Origin: Arthrobacter sp. B1I2
Lineage (GTDB): Bacteria; Actinomycetota; Actinomycetes; Actinomycetales; Micrococcaceae
NCBI RefSeq assembly: GCF_030816485.1
Contig: NZ_JAUSYC010000001.1
Coordinates: 4,092,001 to 4,156,000 of the forward strand
Direction of reading: 5' to 3'
Length of the DNA stretch: 64,000 nt
In this document: piece after piece, positions 53,574 through 62,725 of the stretch
How positions within the stretch are numbered: position 1 is the first letter of the stretch
Layout: every line of letters starts with the position of its first letter
Position numbers and translations under genes: made by a program
Notes under the pieces: model-generated
Seen by the model: the letters and a program-made list of their open reading frames with translations, nothing else
Told to the model about the DNA's origin: nothing
The model's database searches: none

Positions 53574-55163
53574 ATGGACAACATCTCCCGCAGAACCGTT
53601 ATCTCCGCCGGCATCGGTGCCGGCCTTGTCGCCGCACTGCCCAGTGCCGCAGTCGCCGTTTCAACCGCGGACGACGCCGGCCTCCGCACCGATCCCTTCA
53701 TGCTCGGCATCTCGTCGGGTGAGCCCTGGCCTGACGGCTTCGTCCTCTGGACCCGCCTGGCCGTGAACCCGGTGGCGGAGGACGGGCTGGGCGGGATGCC
53801 GTCGCGCCCGGTCGCCGTGCAGTGGGAGGTGGCCGAGGACGAGGGCATGCGGAAAGTGGTGGCCCGCGGCACGGAGCAGGCGCGGATCGAGACCGCCCAC
53901 TCCGTGCATGTGGAGCTGCGCGGACTGAGGCCGGGCCGCGAGTATTTCTACCGCTTCCGCAGCGGCAGGCACGTGAGCCGGGTGGGCCGCACCCTCACGA
54001 GTCCGGGGCTGCATGAGACACCGGCCGCCCTGGCCATGGCGTTCGCCAGCTGCGCACAGTACGAACACGGCTACTTCACCGCGTACCGGCGCCTGGCCGA
54101 GGACCACCCGGACCTGGTGCTGCACCTGGGCGACTACCTCTACGAGTACAAGAAGGACAGCTACGTGATCGGCGGCGGGAACCCGCGCCGCCACGAAGGG
54201 CCCGAGACCGTCACACTGGAAACCTACCGGCAGCGGCACGCCCAGTACAAGGCCGACGCCGACCTGCAGGCCGCGCACGCGATCGCGCCCTGGGCAGTGG
54301 TGTGGGATGACCACGAGGTGGACAACAACTGGGCGGACGACGTGCCGGAGAACAGCGATGCCGGCCAGCTGAATGACAGCGTGGAGCACTTCCGGCAGCG
54401 ACGCGCCGCCGCCTTCCAGGCGTACTACGAGAACATGCCGCTGCGCCCGTCCTCCCTCCCCGCCGGGCCGGACATGAAGATCTACCGGCGCATCCAGTGG
54501 GGCCAGCTGGCCAACTTCCACATGATGGATACGCGGCAGTACCGTGACGACCAGCTCGCGGGCGACGGCTGGAAGAAGAATGTGGCCGAGCGGCTGGCGG
54601 AGAACCGCAGCATCACCGGCAACGAGCAGGAGAAGTGGCTGCTGGACGGCTTCCGCAGCTCCACGCAGCGGTGGGACATCCTGGGCCAGCAGGTCTTCTT
54701 CGCCGAACGCGACCGGGCCCAGGCGCTGGACGTCGACGACGTCTCCATGGACGGCTGGGACGGGTACGCGGCCTCCCGCCGGCGCATCACCCAGGGCTGG
54801 ATCGATGCGAAGGTGCGCAACGCCGTCGTCCTCACCGGGGATGTGCACCGCCACTGGGCCAACGACGTGAAGGTGGACTACAAGGACCCCGCCTCCCCCG
54901 CGGTGGGCTCGGAGCTGGTGTGCACCTCCATCACCTCCACCGGCGACGGCACCGGCTCCACCACGGACGCCACCATGGCCTGGAACCCGCACCTGAAGTT
55001 CTACAACGACAACCGCGGCTACGTAAACACCCGCATCACCAGGGACGCGGTGACCGCCGACTTCCGGGTGCTGGACCACGTAACGACGCCGGGCGCACCG
55101 GCGTCCACGAAGGCCTCCTTCGAGATCCGCGACGGGGTTCCGGGGCTGCAGGCGCGGGCCTGA
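53574..55163 (+). CDS. phoD: PhoD-type alkaline phosphatase, Tat-exported
   Basis: 529 residues. The start SRRTVISAGIGAGLVAALP is a twin-arginine signal. An N-terminal PhoD_N beta-domain (about 38-135) is followed by the metallophosphatase core: FASCAQYEHG, LHLGDYLYEY, WDDHEVDNNW, MMDTRQYRDDQ and LTGDVHRHWANDV, which supply Fe/Ca ligands. It hydrolyses phosphomonoesters and diesters outside the cell. GTG 53565 is a possible alternative start; neither has a strong ribosome site. Confidence 0.94.
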   Translation: MDNISRRTVISAGIGAGLVAALPSAAVAVSTADDAGLRTDPFMLGISSGEPWPDGFVLWTRLAVNPVAEDGLGGMPSRPVAVQWEVAEDEGMRKVVARGTEQARIETAHSVHVELRGLRPGREYFYRFRSGRHVSRVGRTLTSPGLHETPAALAMAFASCAQYEHGYFTAYRRLAEDHPDLVLHLGDYLYEYKKDSYVIGGGNPRRHEGPETVTLETYRQRHAQYKADADLQAAHAIAPWAVVWDDHEVDNNWADDVPENSDAGQLNDSVEHFRQRRAAAFQAYYENMPLRPSSLPAGPDMKIYRRIQWGQLANFHMMDTRQYRDDQLAGDGWKKNVAERLAENRSITGNEQEKWLLDGFRSSTQRWDILGQQVFFAERDRAQALDVDDVSMDGWDGYAASRRRITQGWIDAKVRNAVVLTGDVHRHWANDVKVDYKDPASPAVGSELVCTSITSTGDGTGSTTDATMAWNPHLKFYNDNRGYVNTRITRDAVTADFRVLDHVTTPGAPASTKASFEIRDGVPGLQARA

Positions 55164-55298
55164 TACTCCCCCGGGGGTCGGCGGCGGGTCCCGCCGTCGA
55201 CCTTTCTCCCGGGCATTGTGCGCCTCCTGGCGTGCGGGGCTACGATGCTGCCGGGGAGAGGTCCTTTGGTCTCACTGACCGACGACAGGGGCCAGGCA

Positions 55299-56024
55299 AT
55301 GACCGACTTCTTCACCATGCGTCCCGGTGAGACCGCCCCTCCCCTCCCGGCGGGACCCATCCTGTGCGGCGGGACTGCGGGTATGCGGCGCATCCACCGC
55401 TTCTTCCTCTGGGCTTACGGCGAAGCGCCCGGGCTGGTGCGTTCTGCCGCGGCCGGCGACACGGCCCGCGCCGCCTACGTGGGGGAAGTACTGGGGAACT
55501 TCGACAAGGTGCTGCACATTCACCACGAAGGCGAGGACCTGCTGATGTACCCGCAACTGAAGGAGCGGGCGCCTGCATGCGCCCTGCATATAGGGCAAAT
55601 GCTCGATCAGCACCGACAGGTCACCCAGAGGCTCGAGGCAATCGAACCGGTCCGGCTGCGCTGGATGCGGACGGCGGACGAGGAGCAGGCTGCGGAACTT
55701 GCTGCCCGCTACGAGGACCTGTCCAGCGTCCTCAACACGCATCTGCGCCGCGAGGTTACGGAGATGATGCCAGTTGCGGACAGGGTGATGACTGAGAAAG
55801 AGATGAAGGAGGCCGGGCAGCACGGGATCCAGGAGCTCGACAAGAAGTTCCTGGTGGGCTACCTCGGCATGGTGCTGGCCACGAATCCTCCGGCGGACCG
55901 GAAGGAGCTGTTCAAGGAGATCCCTCCCCCGGTCCGGCTCGCCTATCGCTTGGTGGGGCGGCGCCTGTACCGGAAGCAGTACGCAACGCTCTTTCCGGGA
56001 CGCCCGATTCCCGAGACGCTGTAG
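55299..56024 (+). CDS. Hemerythrin HHE-domain protein
   Basis: 241 residues from ATG 55299. A four-helix bundle with the diiron ligand pattern: His in RRIHRFFLW, HIHHEGEDLLMYP, MLDQHRQVT and LNTHLRREVTEMMPV (H, HxxxE, H, HxxxE). The C-terminal 80 residues (GYLGMVLATNPPADRKELFKE, shortened, then RLAYRLVGRRLYRKQY) are shared by many actinobacterial members. Likely O2/NO or iron handling. Confidence 0.88.
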   Translation: MTDFFTMRPGETAPPLPAGPILCGGTAGMRRIHRFFLWAYGEAPGLVRSAAAGDTARAAYVGEVLGNFDKVLHIHHEGEDLLMYPQLKERAPACALHIGQMLDQHRQVTQRLEAIEPVRLRWMRTADEEQAAELAARYEDLSSVLNTHLRREVTEMMPVADRVMTEKEMKEAGQHGIQELDKKFLVGYLGMVLATNPPADRKELFKEIPPPVRLAYRLVGRRLYRKQYATLFPGRPIPETL

Positions 56025-56089
56025 CGCGTTGTGTCCCCGCCACGCAGCCGGAAGTCGGAGCGGTTGAGGCCTCGGCTCTTACTGGTGTT

Positions 56090-57091
56090 TTACTGCGCGG
56101 AGCGCGTACCCGAATCTGTGCTCTTCCCGGTGGTCGGGACGAAGTTCCAGTCGAACGACCCATCGCCGCGCAACGTCAGCCGCAGGAATCCGCGCGTATC
56201 GCTGAACCGCTTGGCAATGTATTTCGGCTTGCTGGTGAACGGACGGAGATCGATGCCGCCCGTGGACACCTGGAATGCGGTCATCCCGTCATCGACGCAC
56301 TTGTCCGCGTTGTTCACCGGGCAGGACCGTTCGTAGTTGTGCTGGGACCCGGACAGGGTCAGCCGGACCCGGTGCTTCCACATCACGTCGATCCACGGCT
56401 TCTGCTCATCGGCCCGCCCGTGCTCCTCTGTGTCCGACGTAAAGTACGGCTCGTGGTACACGACTGCCAGGTGCTTGCCCGCCGCCCGGGCGGCACCGAG
56501 GTCCTTATCCAGCCACTTTGTTGCAGCCTCGGCCTGCCCTTGGTCATACCGCCAGAGCGCGGATGACAGGAACGCGAAGTGCCAGTTCCCGAAGTCCTTT
56601 GAGTACGGTTCCCCGTTCCCGATGGACCCACGTTCCTGGTTGGTCGCCGCCTTCTCCGGGGCCCCCGGGCATTGGCCGTTCATGAACTTTGCCAGGTCTT
56701 CGTTACGGCCGGGTTCCCAGTCGTGGTTGGGGCCGGACACCCAGTACAACTTGGGCTTGGTGCCGCCCCACAGCCGCTTCCAGGAGTTCACGTAGCCGTC
56801 GCAGTAGCCGGTCTCGTACTGGAAGTCCCCGAGCCCCAGGAACGCGTCAATCTCGTTGTCTTCCACAAGCCGGGTAATTGCCGCACCGTTCCGCCCGGAC
56901 GGGCTGTCAGGGTCAACGTTGTCCGCGGGGTTCATGTCACCCACGGCGGCGATGTGGACATCGGGCACAGGGGACGGGGAGTTGGGCGGCTTCGGATCGC
57001 CGGTGCAACCCGCAGCAGAAAGCGCCAGCAGGACTGCGGCAGCGACGGCTACACGCTTGGAGGGACTATGACGAGGGAGTGCTGGCCGCAT
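56090..57091 (-). CDS. Metallophosphoesterase lipoprotein (copy A)
   Basis: 333 residues from ATG 57091 (GGGGGGAAGGG before it). Lipobox A-A-G-C after a hydrophobic VAVAAAVLLALSAAG. The calcineurin-fold order is visible with changed motifs: AAVGDMN, GLGDFQY, PNHDW (usual GNHD), VVYHEPYFTS and GSQHNYER. ACP5/PhoD-like extracellular phosphoesterase; substrate unknown. It is strongly similar end to end to the gene at 61554-62525, which has the same orientation. Confidence 0.88.
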   Translation of the reverse strand: MRPALPRHSPSKRVAVAAAVLLALSAAGCTGDPKPPNSPSPVPDVHIAAVGDMNPADNVDPDSPSGRNGAAITRLVEDNEIDAFLGLGDFQYETGYCDGYVNSWKRLWGGTKPKLYWVSGPNHDWEPGRNEDLAKFMNGQCPGAPEKAATNQERGSIGNGEPYSKDFGNWHFAFLSSALWRYDQGQAEAATKWLDKDLGAARAAGKHLAVVYHEPYFTSDTEEHGRADEQKPWIDVMWKHRVRLTLSGSQHNYERSCPVNNADKCVDDGMTAFQVSTGGIDLRPFTSKPKYIAKRFSDTRGFLRLTLRGDGSFDWNFVPTTGKSTDSGTRSAQ

Positions 57092-57164
57092 CCCTTCCCC
57101 CCTTTTCAGCAGCAGGACTGCAGGTCGGCTTGGGGAAGTCAGCCAAGCGCACCGGCACCTTTGA

Positions 57165-57193
57165 TGTTCCTTAGGGGCTGGTCCGGCTGTCAA
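57165..57193 (-). promoter_or_regulatory. Promoter-like sequence of copy A
   Basis: TTGACA on the minus strand (57193-57188) is followed by GCCGGACCAGCCCCTAA and a weak -10 (GGAACA or GAACAT). The -35 and spacer match those before copy B, so this stretch is part of the duplicated unit. Confidence 0.45.
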
Positions 57194-57310
57194 GGGTGCA
57201 GCGCTGTGAGTTTCCGGGGCCACGGCCCCTGCGGTGTCCGCGGTTGTGGCTGGTGAACAGTGTTTAGGGCCCTTGAGGCTCCGGCGGGATGCCATGCTCC
57301 TGCACTCATT

Positions 57311-57361
57311 TGCGCGTTTTGCGCACTAAAGATTGCGCTAAACGCGCAGTTTCTCTATGAT
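57311..57361 (+). promoter_or_regulatory. Promoter and operator of the four-carbon acid sugar operon
   Basis: TGCGCGTTT (57311-57319) and AAACGCGCA (57340-57348) form a 9-bp inverted repeat. Between them are further GCGCA/TGCGC elements. TTGCGC (57333-57338), 17 bases, TATGAT (57356-57361) make a plausible promoter overlapping the right arm. A repressor such as the DeoR protein encoded downstream could block it. Confidence 0.5.
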
Positions 57362-57424
57362 GTAAATCATGATCGGAGCCGGGCGGCTCGGTCCCCCCTC
57401 CCCCAACAACAATGAGGTTGCTTC

Positions 57425-58414
57425 ATGTCTGTCCCAATCAAGGCCACCATGGAAAAAGTCCCTGGTGGCATGATGCTGATCCCGCTGCTCATCGGCGCAC
57501 TGCTGGGCACCTTTGCACCGGACTCGGCCAAGTTCTTCGGTTCTTTCACAGGTGCACTCTTCACCGGCGGCACCACCATCCTGGCGGTGTTCTACGTGTG
57601 CATGGGTGCCAGCATCGACATCAAAGCCACACCGTACATCCTGAAAAAGGGCGGCGTCCTTTTCGGCAGCAAAGTCCTGTTCGCCATCATCATCGGTGTC
57701 ATCGCCGGCAGGTTCATGGGTGAACTTCCGATCAACGGCGGACTCCTGACCGGCCTGTCGGTCCTGGCCATCCTGGCAGCCCTTAATGACACCAACGGTG
57801 GAATGTACATGGCCCTGATGGGCCAGTACGGCAAGCCCAAGGATGTGGCGGCCTACTCGGTCATGACGCTGGAATCGGGCCCCTTCCTGACGATGGTTAC
57901 CCTTGGCGTCGCAGGCCTCTCGGCCTTCCCGTGGCAGGCCCTCGTGGGCGCCATCATCCCCCTGCTCCTCGGAGCCATCCTGGGTGCCCTCGACCCAGCC
58001 ATGCGTAAGTTCCTCTCCTCCGCGGCCACCGTCCTGATTCCGTTCTTCGCCCTTGCACTGGGCTTTGGCCTGAACCTGAACCAGGTTCTCAATGCAGGAC
58101 TTCTGGGTGTGGCGCTTGGCCTGTTCGTCCTGATCGCCGGCGGAGCTGTCCTCTTCTTCGCCGACAAGCTGACCGGAGGTTCCGGCATTGCCGGGCTGGC
58201 GGCAGCCACCACCGCGGGCAACGCTGCAACGGTTCCCATGCTGGTAGCCGCGGCCAATCCTGCGTACGCTGCCGCAGCCGGACCTGCCACCGTGCTGGTA
58301 GCCGCATCCGTGGTGGTCACCGCCATCGGCTGCCCCCTTATGGTTGCCTGGTACGCCAAGCGGCTGAGGGCCAAGGAGGCCGTGGCAGCACCGGAGGTAT
58401 CGCACGCTGTATGA
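57425..58414 (+). CDS. KdgT-family sugar-acid permease
   Basis: 329 residues, about 10 helices. The start [20 protein letters not shown] and the [22 protein letters not shown] segment (shortened) plus [17 protein letters not shown] identify the 2-keto-3-deoxygluconate permease family. In this operon it more likely carries a four-carbon acid sugar such as threonate. Its stop overlaps the kinase start by four bases (ATGA). Confidence 0.92.
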   Translation: MSVPIKATMEKVPGGMMLIPLLIGALLGTFAPDSAKFFGSFTGALFTGGTTILAVFYVCMGASIDIKATPYILKKGGVLFGSKVLFAIIIGVIAGRFMGELPINGGLLTGLSVLAILAALNDTNGGMYMALMGQYGKPKDVAAYSVMTLESGPFLTMVTLGVAGLSAFPWQALVGAIIPLLLGAILGALDPAMRKFLSSAATVLIPFFALALGFGLNLNQVLNAGLLGVALGLFVLIAGGAVLFFADKLTGGSGIAGLAAATTAGNAATVPMLVAAANPAYAAAAGPATVLVAASVVVTAIGCPLMVAWYAKRLRAKEAVAAPEVSHAV

Positions 58415-59616
58415 ACACGGACGCAGCCATGCGGTGGGCAATCATCGCTGACGACCTGACGGGGGCGGCCGATGCGGCCGCCGCCTACGGCCCCACGCAC
58501 AGCAGTTGCGTGATCCTCGACGTCGAGTCTGCTTGGCCTGACGCTGAGATTCTCTCGATCAATACCGAGAGCCGCTATTTGACCGGGGAGGAAGCTTCCG
58601 CTGCAGTCACCTCGGCGGTCGGTCGGGCCCTTGGGCAACACCGCAGGGTCTTCAAGAAGATCGACTCCTTGCTCCGCGGAAATGTTGGTGTCGAAGTCGC
58701 AGCGGCGCTCTCGCAGGTCACGCAGGGCCGCGGAAAAGGTCTCGCCATTGTGGCTCCGGCCTTTCCCGGCACGGGAAGGACCACAATCGGCGGCATCGTC
58801 CATGTCGACGGCGTGCAACACGCCAAAGGAAACTTCGGCGGCGACGTCGCCGCGGCGCTGGCCGCCGGTGTCCTGACCGCCGAGGTGGTTGCCGGCGCAG
58901 CCGGACGCAACCCCTCGGAACTGGCGCGGCACCTGCGGGAGGTGCAGGCCCGGGGTGCTGACGCCGTCGTACTCGACGCTGCTTCGGATGATGACCTGCA
59001 AACCATCGTTGCGGCTGCGGACCTGCTGGACTTCCCGGCGCTCCTGGTCGGCTCCGGAGGGCTGGCGGGACACATCGCTGCGCGAGAAGAAGGCACGGTT
59101 GCGCGAAATGTGCAGGAGCGGCGGGTCAGCCGGACCCTGACCGTGATTGGCAGCTATTCAAACCTCGCGCGGCAGCAGACCGAGGCGCTGGTCGAGGCGG
59201 GCGCCCAGCACATCACGCTGGACCACTCCGGCCTGGACGATACGGCGGTTCCCCGCCAGGTTGCCCAGGCGATGGCCCGGACGGATGTGGTGCTAACACC
59301 GGATCCGATGGGCATCATCGATAAGTCGCAGGCACTTGTGGTGGCAGAGGCTCTGGCCCGCGCCACCGCTGCGGGCATCGGGCACTGTGACGCCCTCGTC
59401 CTGACCGGCGGGGAGACGGCCACGGCCGTCCTCAAAGCCCTCGGCGCGGGCAGCTTTACGGTCCTCGGGGAGATTGAACCCGGCGTCGTCATGAGCCTGC
59501 TGCCCGAGCCCCTCCCCCTGCTGGTCACCAAGGCCGGCGCGTTCGGGGACGCCGGTACGCTGGCCCGGACCAAAGAATTTCTTACTGGCACAACGACTGA
59601 AATGAGTATCAAATAA
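58411..59616 (+). CDS. Four-carbon acid sugar kinase (DUF1537; DtnK/OtnK type)
   Basis: 401 residues. The N-terminal substrate domain starts [16 protein letters not shown], with [12 protein letters not shown] and [14 protein letters not shown]. The C-terminal nucleotide domain has [14 protein letters not shown] and [17 protein letters not shown]. The family phosphorylates threonate or erythronate (or derived 2-keto acids) at the 4-position. With PdxA2 next to it, D-threonate kinase is the most likely activity, following the characterised DtnK-PdxA2 pairing. Starts and stops overlap its neighbours, so the three genes are co-translated. Confidence 0.92.
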   Translation: MNTDAAMRWAIIADDLTGAADAAAAYGPTHSSCVILDVESAWPDAEILSINTESRYLTGEEASAAVTSAVGRALGQHRRVFKKIDSLLRGNVGVEVAAALSQVTQGRGKGLAIVAPAFPGTGRTTIGGIVHVDGVQHAKGNFGGDVAAALAAGVLTAEVVAGAAGRNPSELARHLREVQARGADAVVLDAASDDDLQTIVAAADLLDFPALLVGSGGLAGHIAAREEGTVARNVQERRVSRTLTVIGSYSNLARQQTEALVEAGAQHITLDHSGLDDTAVPRQVAQAMARTDVVLTPDPMGIIDKSQALVVAEALARATAAGIGHCDALVLTGGETATAVLKALGAGSFTVLGEIEPGVVMSLLPEPLPLLVTKAGAFGDAGTLARTKEFLTGTTTEMSIK

Positions 59617-60620
59617 TGGGACGCCCGATTGTAGCCATCACCATGGGCGATGCAGCCGGCATCGGTCCGGAGATCATCGTCAAGGCCCTGGCCGACGACG
59701 AATTGCGGTCAAAGGCCCGCATGCTCGTCATCGGCGACCTTCGCCGGCTGCAGCTCGCCGCGGACATCGTGGCCAGCCCGCTGACCCTGCGCAAGGTCTC
59801 GGAACCGTCGGAAGCTTTGTTCGACGAGGGCACCATCGACGTGCTGGACATCGACTGCATCCCGGAGGACCTGGCCTGGGGCGAGCTCTCTGCAGCGGCC
59901 GGGCACGGTTCATACCTCTTCATCGAGAAGGCTGTTGCACTCGCCATGGACCGCCAGGTGGATGCTATTTGCACCGGTCCGCTGAACAAGGCGGCCCTGC
60001 ACGCGGCCGGCCACAAGTTCCCCGGGCACACGGAGCTCCTCGCCGAGCTGACCGGCACCGAGGAAGTTTCCATGATGCTGACCGCCCCGAAGATGCGCGT
60101 CATCCACGTGACCACCCACATCGGCCTGATCGACGCGATCGCCAAGATCAACGGCGACCTGGTCTACCGGACCATCAAGCGCGGCTATGAACTGCTGCGC
60201 GCCTCCGGGATCGAAAACCCGCGGATCGCCGTGTGCGCCATCAACCCGCACGCCGGCGAGAACGGTCTGTTCGGCTACGGTGAGGAGGCGGAGAAGATCC
60301 AGCCGGGCATTGAGAAGGCCCAGGCGGACGGCATCGACGCGTTCGGCCCGCTCCCGGCGGACACCCTGTTCTTCCTGGCCGGCCGCGGCGACTTCGACCT
60401 GGTGGTAGCCCAGTACCACGACCAGGGCCACGGCCCGGTCAAGGTCCTCGGACTGGAGAACGGCGTGAACATCACCGTGGGCCTGCCCGTGGTGCGTACT
60501 TCCGTGGACCATGGCACGGCCTTCGATATCGCGGGCAAGAACATTGCCGACCACGAATCGCTGCTTGAAGCACTGCGGCAGGCAGTGGACCTGGCGCCGT
60601 CGCGGGACGAGGCTCTCTAA
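59616..60620 (+). CDS. PdxA2-type 4-phospho-threonate dehydrogenase (PdxA homologue)
   Basis: 334 residues. It has the PdxA fold: TMGDAAGIGPEIIVKAL, GPLNKAALHAAGHKFPGHTE (metal-binding His), ITTHIG-like VTTHIGLIDAI, NPHAGENGLFG, QYHDQGHGPVKVLG and VRTSVDHGTAFDIAG. In an operon with a DUF1537 kinase such proteins oxidise and decarboxylate 4-phosphothreonate to dihydroxyacetone phosphate rather than serving pyridoxine synthesis. The start overlaps the kinase stop (TAATG). Confidence 0.92.
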   Translation: MGRPIVAITMGDAAGIGPEIIVKALADDELRSKARMLVIGDLRRLQLAADIVASPLTLRKVSEPSEALFDEGTIDVLDIDCIPEDLAWGELSAAAGHGSYLFIEKAVALAMDRQVDAICTGPLNKAALHAAGHKFPGHTELLAELTGTEEVSMMLTAPKMRVIHVTTHIGLIDAIAKINGDLVYRTIKRGYELLRASGIENPRIAVCAINPHAGENGLFGYGEEAEKIQPGIEKAQADGIDAFGPLPADTLFFLAGRGDFDLVVAQYHDQGHGPVKVLGLENGVNITVGLPVVRTSVDHGTAFDIAGKNIADHESLLEALRQAVDLAPSRDEAL

Positions 60621-60635
60621 GCGTTCGCAAGGGAC

Positions 60636-60673
60636 AAACGGCCGGTCAGCGTAGAATTGCTGACCGGCCGTTT
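60636..60673 (+). terminator. Intrinsic terminator after the PdxA2 gene
   Basis: A perfect 15-bp stem (60636-60650 with 60659-60673) with an 8-base loop, ending in TTTT. It separates the catabolic genes from the regulator gene. Confidence 0.92.
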
Positions 60674-60747
60674 TGCTGCTCCTTGCTGCCGACCTGCCGG
60701 GGGCCGGAACTAGCATGGTTACCACTGCCACGGGAAGGAGACCGGTA

Positions 60748-61521
60748 ATGCTGAGCGCAAACGCGCGGCGCGAGGAGATCTACCACCTTGCCGTGACCAC
60801 CGGTCTGGCCTCCGTGGAAGAGCTCTCCGCACGGTTCGAGGTGACCGCGTCCACCATTCGCCGGGACCTTGCGCTGCTGAACGGGCAGGGCCGGCTGGCC
60901 CGCACCTACGGCGGAGCCATGGCCCTGGGCGCGCACCCGGAAGCGTCGCTGCGACAGCGCACCGGCGAGGCATTCGAGCAGAAGCACGCCATCGCCCGCT
61001 GGGCCGCTTCCGTGATCCGCCCCGGGGAGAACATCCTGCTCGACGCCGGCTCCACCGTAGGTGCACTGGCCCACGAGCTGCGCGGCTTCGGGAAGCTGTC
61101 TGTGACCACGCCGGGCATCAACACGATGCAAGAGCTGGCCGATTCGGAGGGCATCGAGGTGGACTGCCTGGGCGGCCGGCTGCGGAGCCTTTCGCAGAGT
61201 TTTGTGGGTCCCCTGGCCGAGGCGGCCCTGGAGCGGATGAGCTTTGACCGGGTGTTCCTGGGCGCCGACGCCGTCACCGCCGAGGACGGCATCTGCGAAG
61301 CCGACCACTCCCAGACCCGGCTCAAGGAACTCATGGCCCGACGCGGCCGGGACGTCTACGTACTGGCGGACTCTTCGAAGCTCGGTCTCCGGCCCTTCCA
61401 CGCCTGGGCACGGCTTGCGCTCCCCTGGACCCTGGTGACGGACGACGGCGCCGACCCCGAGCAGGTGCAGAAGTTCCGGGACGCGGGGGTTGCGGTTGAG
61501 ATGGCAGCGATCGGCGGCTGA
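60748..61521 (+). CDS. DeoR/GlpR-family regulator of the acid-sugar cluster
   Basis: 257 residues from ATG 60748 (GGAAGGAGACC before it). HTH at 6-58 (VEELSARFEVTASTIRRDLALL), then the sugar-phosphate-sensing DeoR_C domain with LLDAGSTVGALAHEL, TPGINTMQEL, FLGADAVTAEDGICEAD and YVLADSSKLG. The probable inducer is a phosphorylated intermediate of the pathway. Target: the palindromic promoter at 57311-57361 (inference). Confidence 0.93.
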   Translation: MLSANARREEIYHLAVTTGLASVEELSARFEVTASTIRRDLALLNGQGRLARTYGGAMALGAHPEASLRQRTGEAFEQKHAIARWAASVIRPGENILLDAGSTVGALAHELRGFGKLSVTTPGINTMQELADSEGIEVDCLGGRLRSLSQSFVGPLAEAALERMSFDRVFLGADAVTAEDGICEADHSQTRLKELMARRGRDVYVLADSSKLGLRPFHAWARLALPWTLVTDDGADPEQVQKFRDAGVAVEMAAIGG

Positions 61522-61553
61522 GGCTGCGGCCGGTGGCTGAGGCCCAGGCTTTA

Positions 61554-62525
61554 CTACGGTGCCGAACGCGTACCTGAGTCCGCGCTCAGCCCCGACGTTG
61601 GTACGAAGATCCACTCGAAAGACCCGTCGTGCCGCAGTGTCAGCCGAAGGAACCCGTGCGTGTCATTGAACCGCTTCTCGATGTACGGCGGGCTGCTGAG
61701 GAAGGAGCGGAGACCCATACCTCCAGTAGAAACCTGGAACGCAGTCATCCCGTCACTGACGCACTCATCAGCGTTGTTCACCGGACAGGACCGTTCGTAG
61801 TTGTGCTGCGACCCTGACAGGGTCAACCGGACCCGGTGCTTCCACATCACGTCGATCCACGGCTTGTGCTCCGCAGCCCGCTCATGTTCGTCCGTGTTCG
61901 ATGTGAAGTACGGCTCGTGGTGCACCACTGCCAGGTGCTTACCCGCCGCCTTGGCAGCAGCCAGGTCCTTGTCCAGCCACGCCGTTAGCTCCCGGGCCCG
62001 CCCGGGGTCGTACCGCCAGAGTGCGGACGACAGGAAGGCGAAGTGCCAGTTCCCGAAGTCCTTCGAGTACGGTTCCCCGTTCCGGATGAAGCCGCGCTCC
62101 TGGTTGACCGCAGCCTTTGCTGAAGACCCGGGGCACTGCCCATTCATGAAGTTATCGAGGTCTTCGTTGCGGTCAGGTTCCCAGTCGTGGTTTTGGGCGG
62201 ACACCCAGTACAACTTTGGTTTCGTGCCGCCCCACAGCCGCTCCCAGTACTTTACGTAGTCTTCGCAGTACGCCGTGGAGTATTGGAAGTCCCCGAGCCC
62301 CAGGAACGCGTCAATCTCATTGTTCTCCACGAGCTGGGTGATCGCCGCACCGTTCCTGCCGGACGGGCTATCAGGCGCATAGTTCTTGTGGCCGTTCATG
62401 TCACCCACAGCAGCGATGCGGACCTCCGGAGGGCTGGTGCAACCTGCGGCAGAGCCCGCCAGGAGGGCCGCAGCGGTTGCGTACAAAATCCGCAAGGCTC
62501 TTGGATGAGGGAATGCTGGCTCCAT
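61554..62525 (-). CDS. Metallophosphoesterase lipoprotein (copy B)
   Basis: 323 residues from ATG 62525 (AAGGGGGTGGCG before it). Lipobox A-A-G-C. The same motif order as copy A: AAVGDMN, GLGDFQY, QNHDW, VVHHEPYFTS, GSQHNYER. The two proteins share nearly the whole mature sequence, including PYSKDFGNWHFAFLSSALWR (cut), so they arose by a recent duplication. N-termini and the linker after the lipobox differ most. Confidence 0.9.
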   Translation of the reverse strand: MEPAFPHPRALRILYATAAALLAGSAAGCTSPPEVRIAAVGDMNGHKNYAPDSPSGRNGAAITQLVENNEIDAFLGLGDFQYSTAYCEDYVKYWERLWGGTKPKLYWVSAQNHDWEPDRNEDLDNFMNGQCPGSSAKAAVNQERGFIRNGEPYSKDFGNWHFAFLSSALWRYDPGRARELTAWLDKDLAAAKAAGKHLAVVHHEPYFTSNTDEHERAAEHKPWIDVMWKHRVRLTLSGSQHNYERSCPVNNADECVSDGMTAFQVSTGGMGLRSFLSSPPYIEKRFNDTHGFLRLTLRHDGSFEWIFVPTSGLSADSGTRSAP

Positions 62526-62595
62526 CGCCACCCCCTTCAAGTAGCCGGATCACTCGTCGGCCTGCGATACACCAACGACGCGCCCCGGCACCTTG

Positions 62596-62624
62596 ATAAT
62601 GCTGAGCGCTGGACCGGCTGTCAA
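62596..62624 (-). promoter_or_regulatory. Promoter of copy B
   Basis: TTGACA (62624-62619 on the minus strand), a 17-base spacer, and CATTAT (62601-62596), about 70 bases before the ATG. The spacer resembles that before copy A. Confidence 0.65.
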
Positions 62625-62725
62625 GGGGCGCGCAATGCCTATAGCGCCGCCCTGACGTGGAAGTCCTGGCGGGACCCATTCAAATTCGGCCTGCGCGGGT
62701 GGGCAGCTGCGGCAGCAACGGATAA

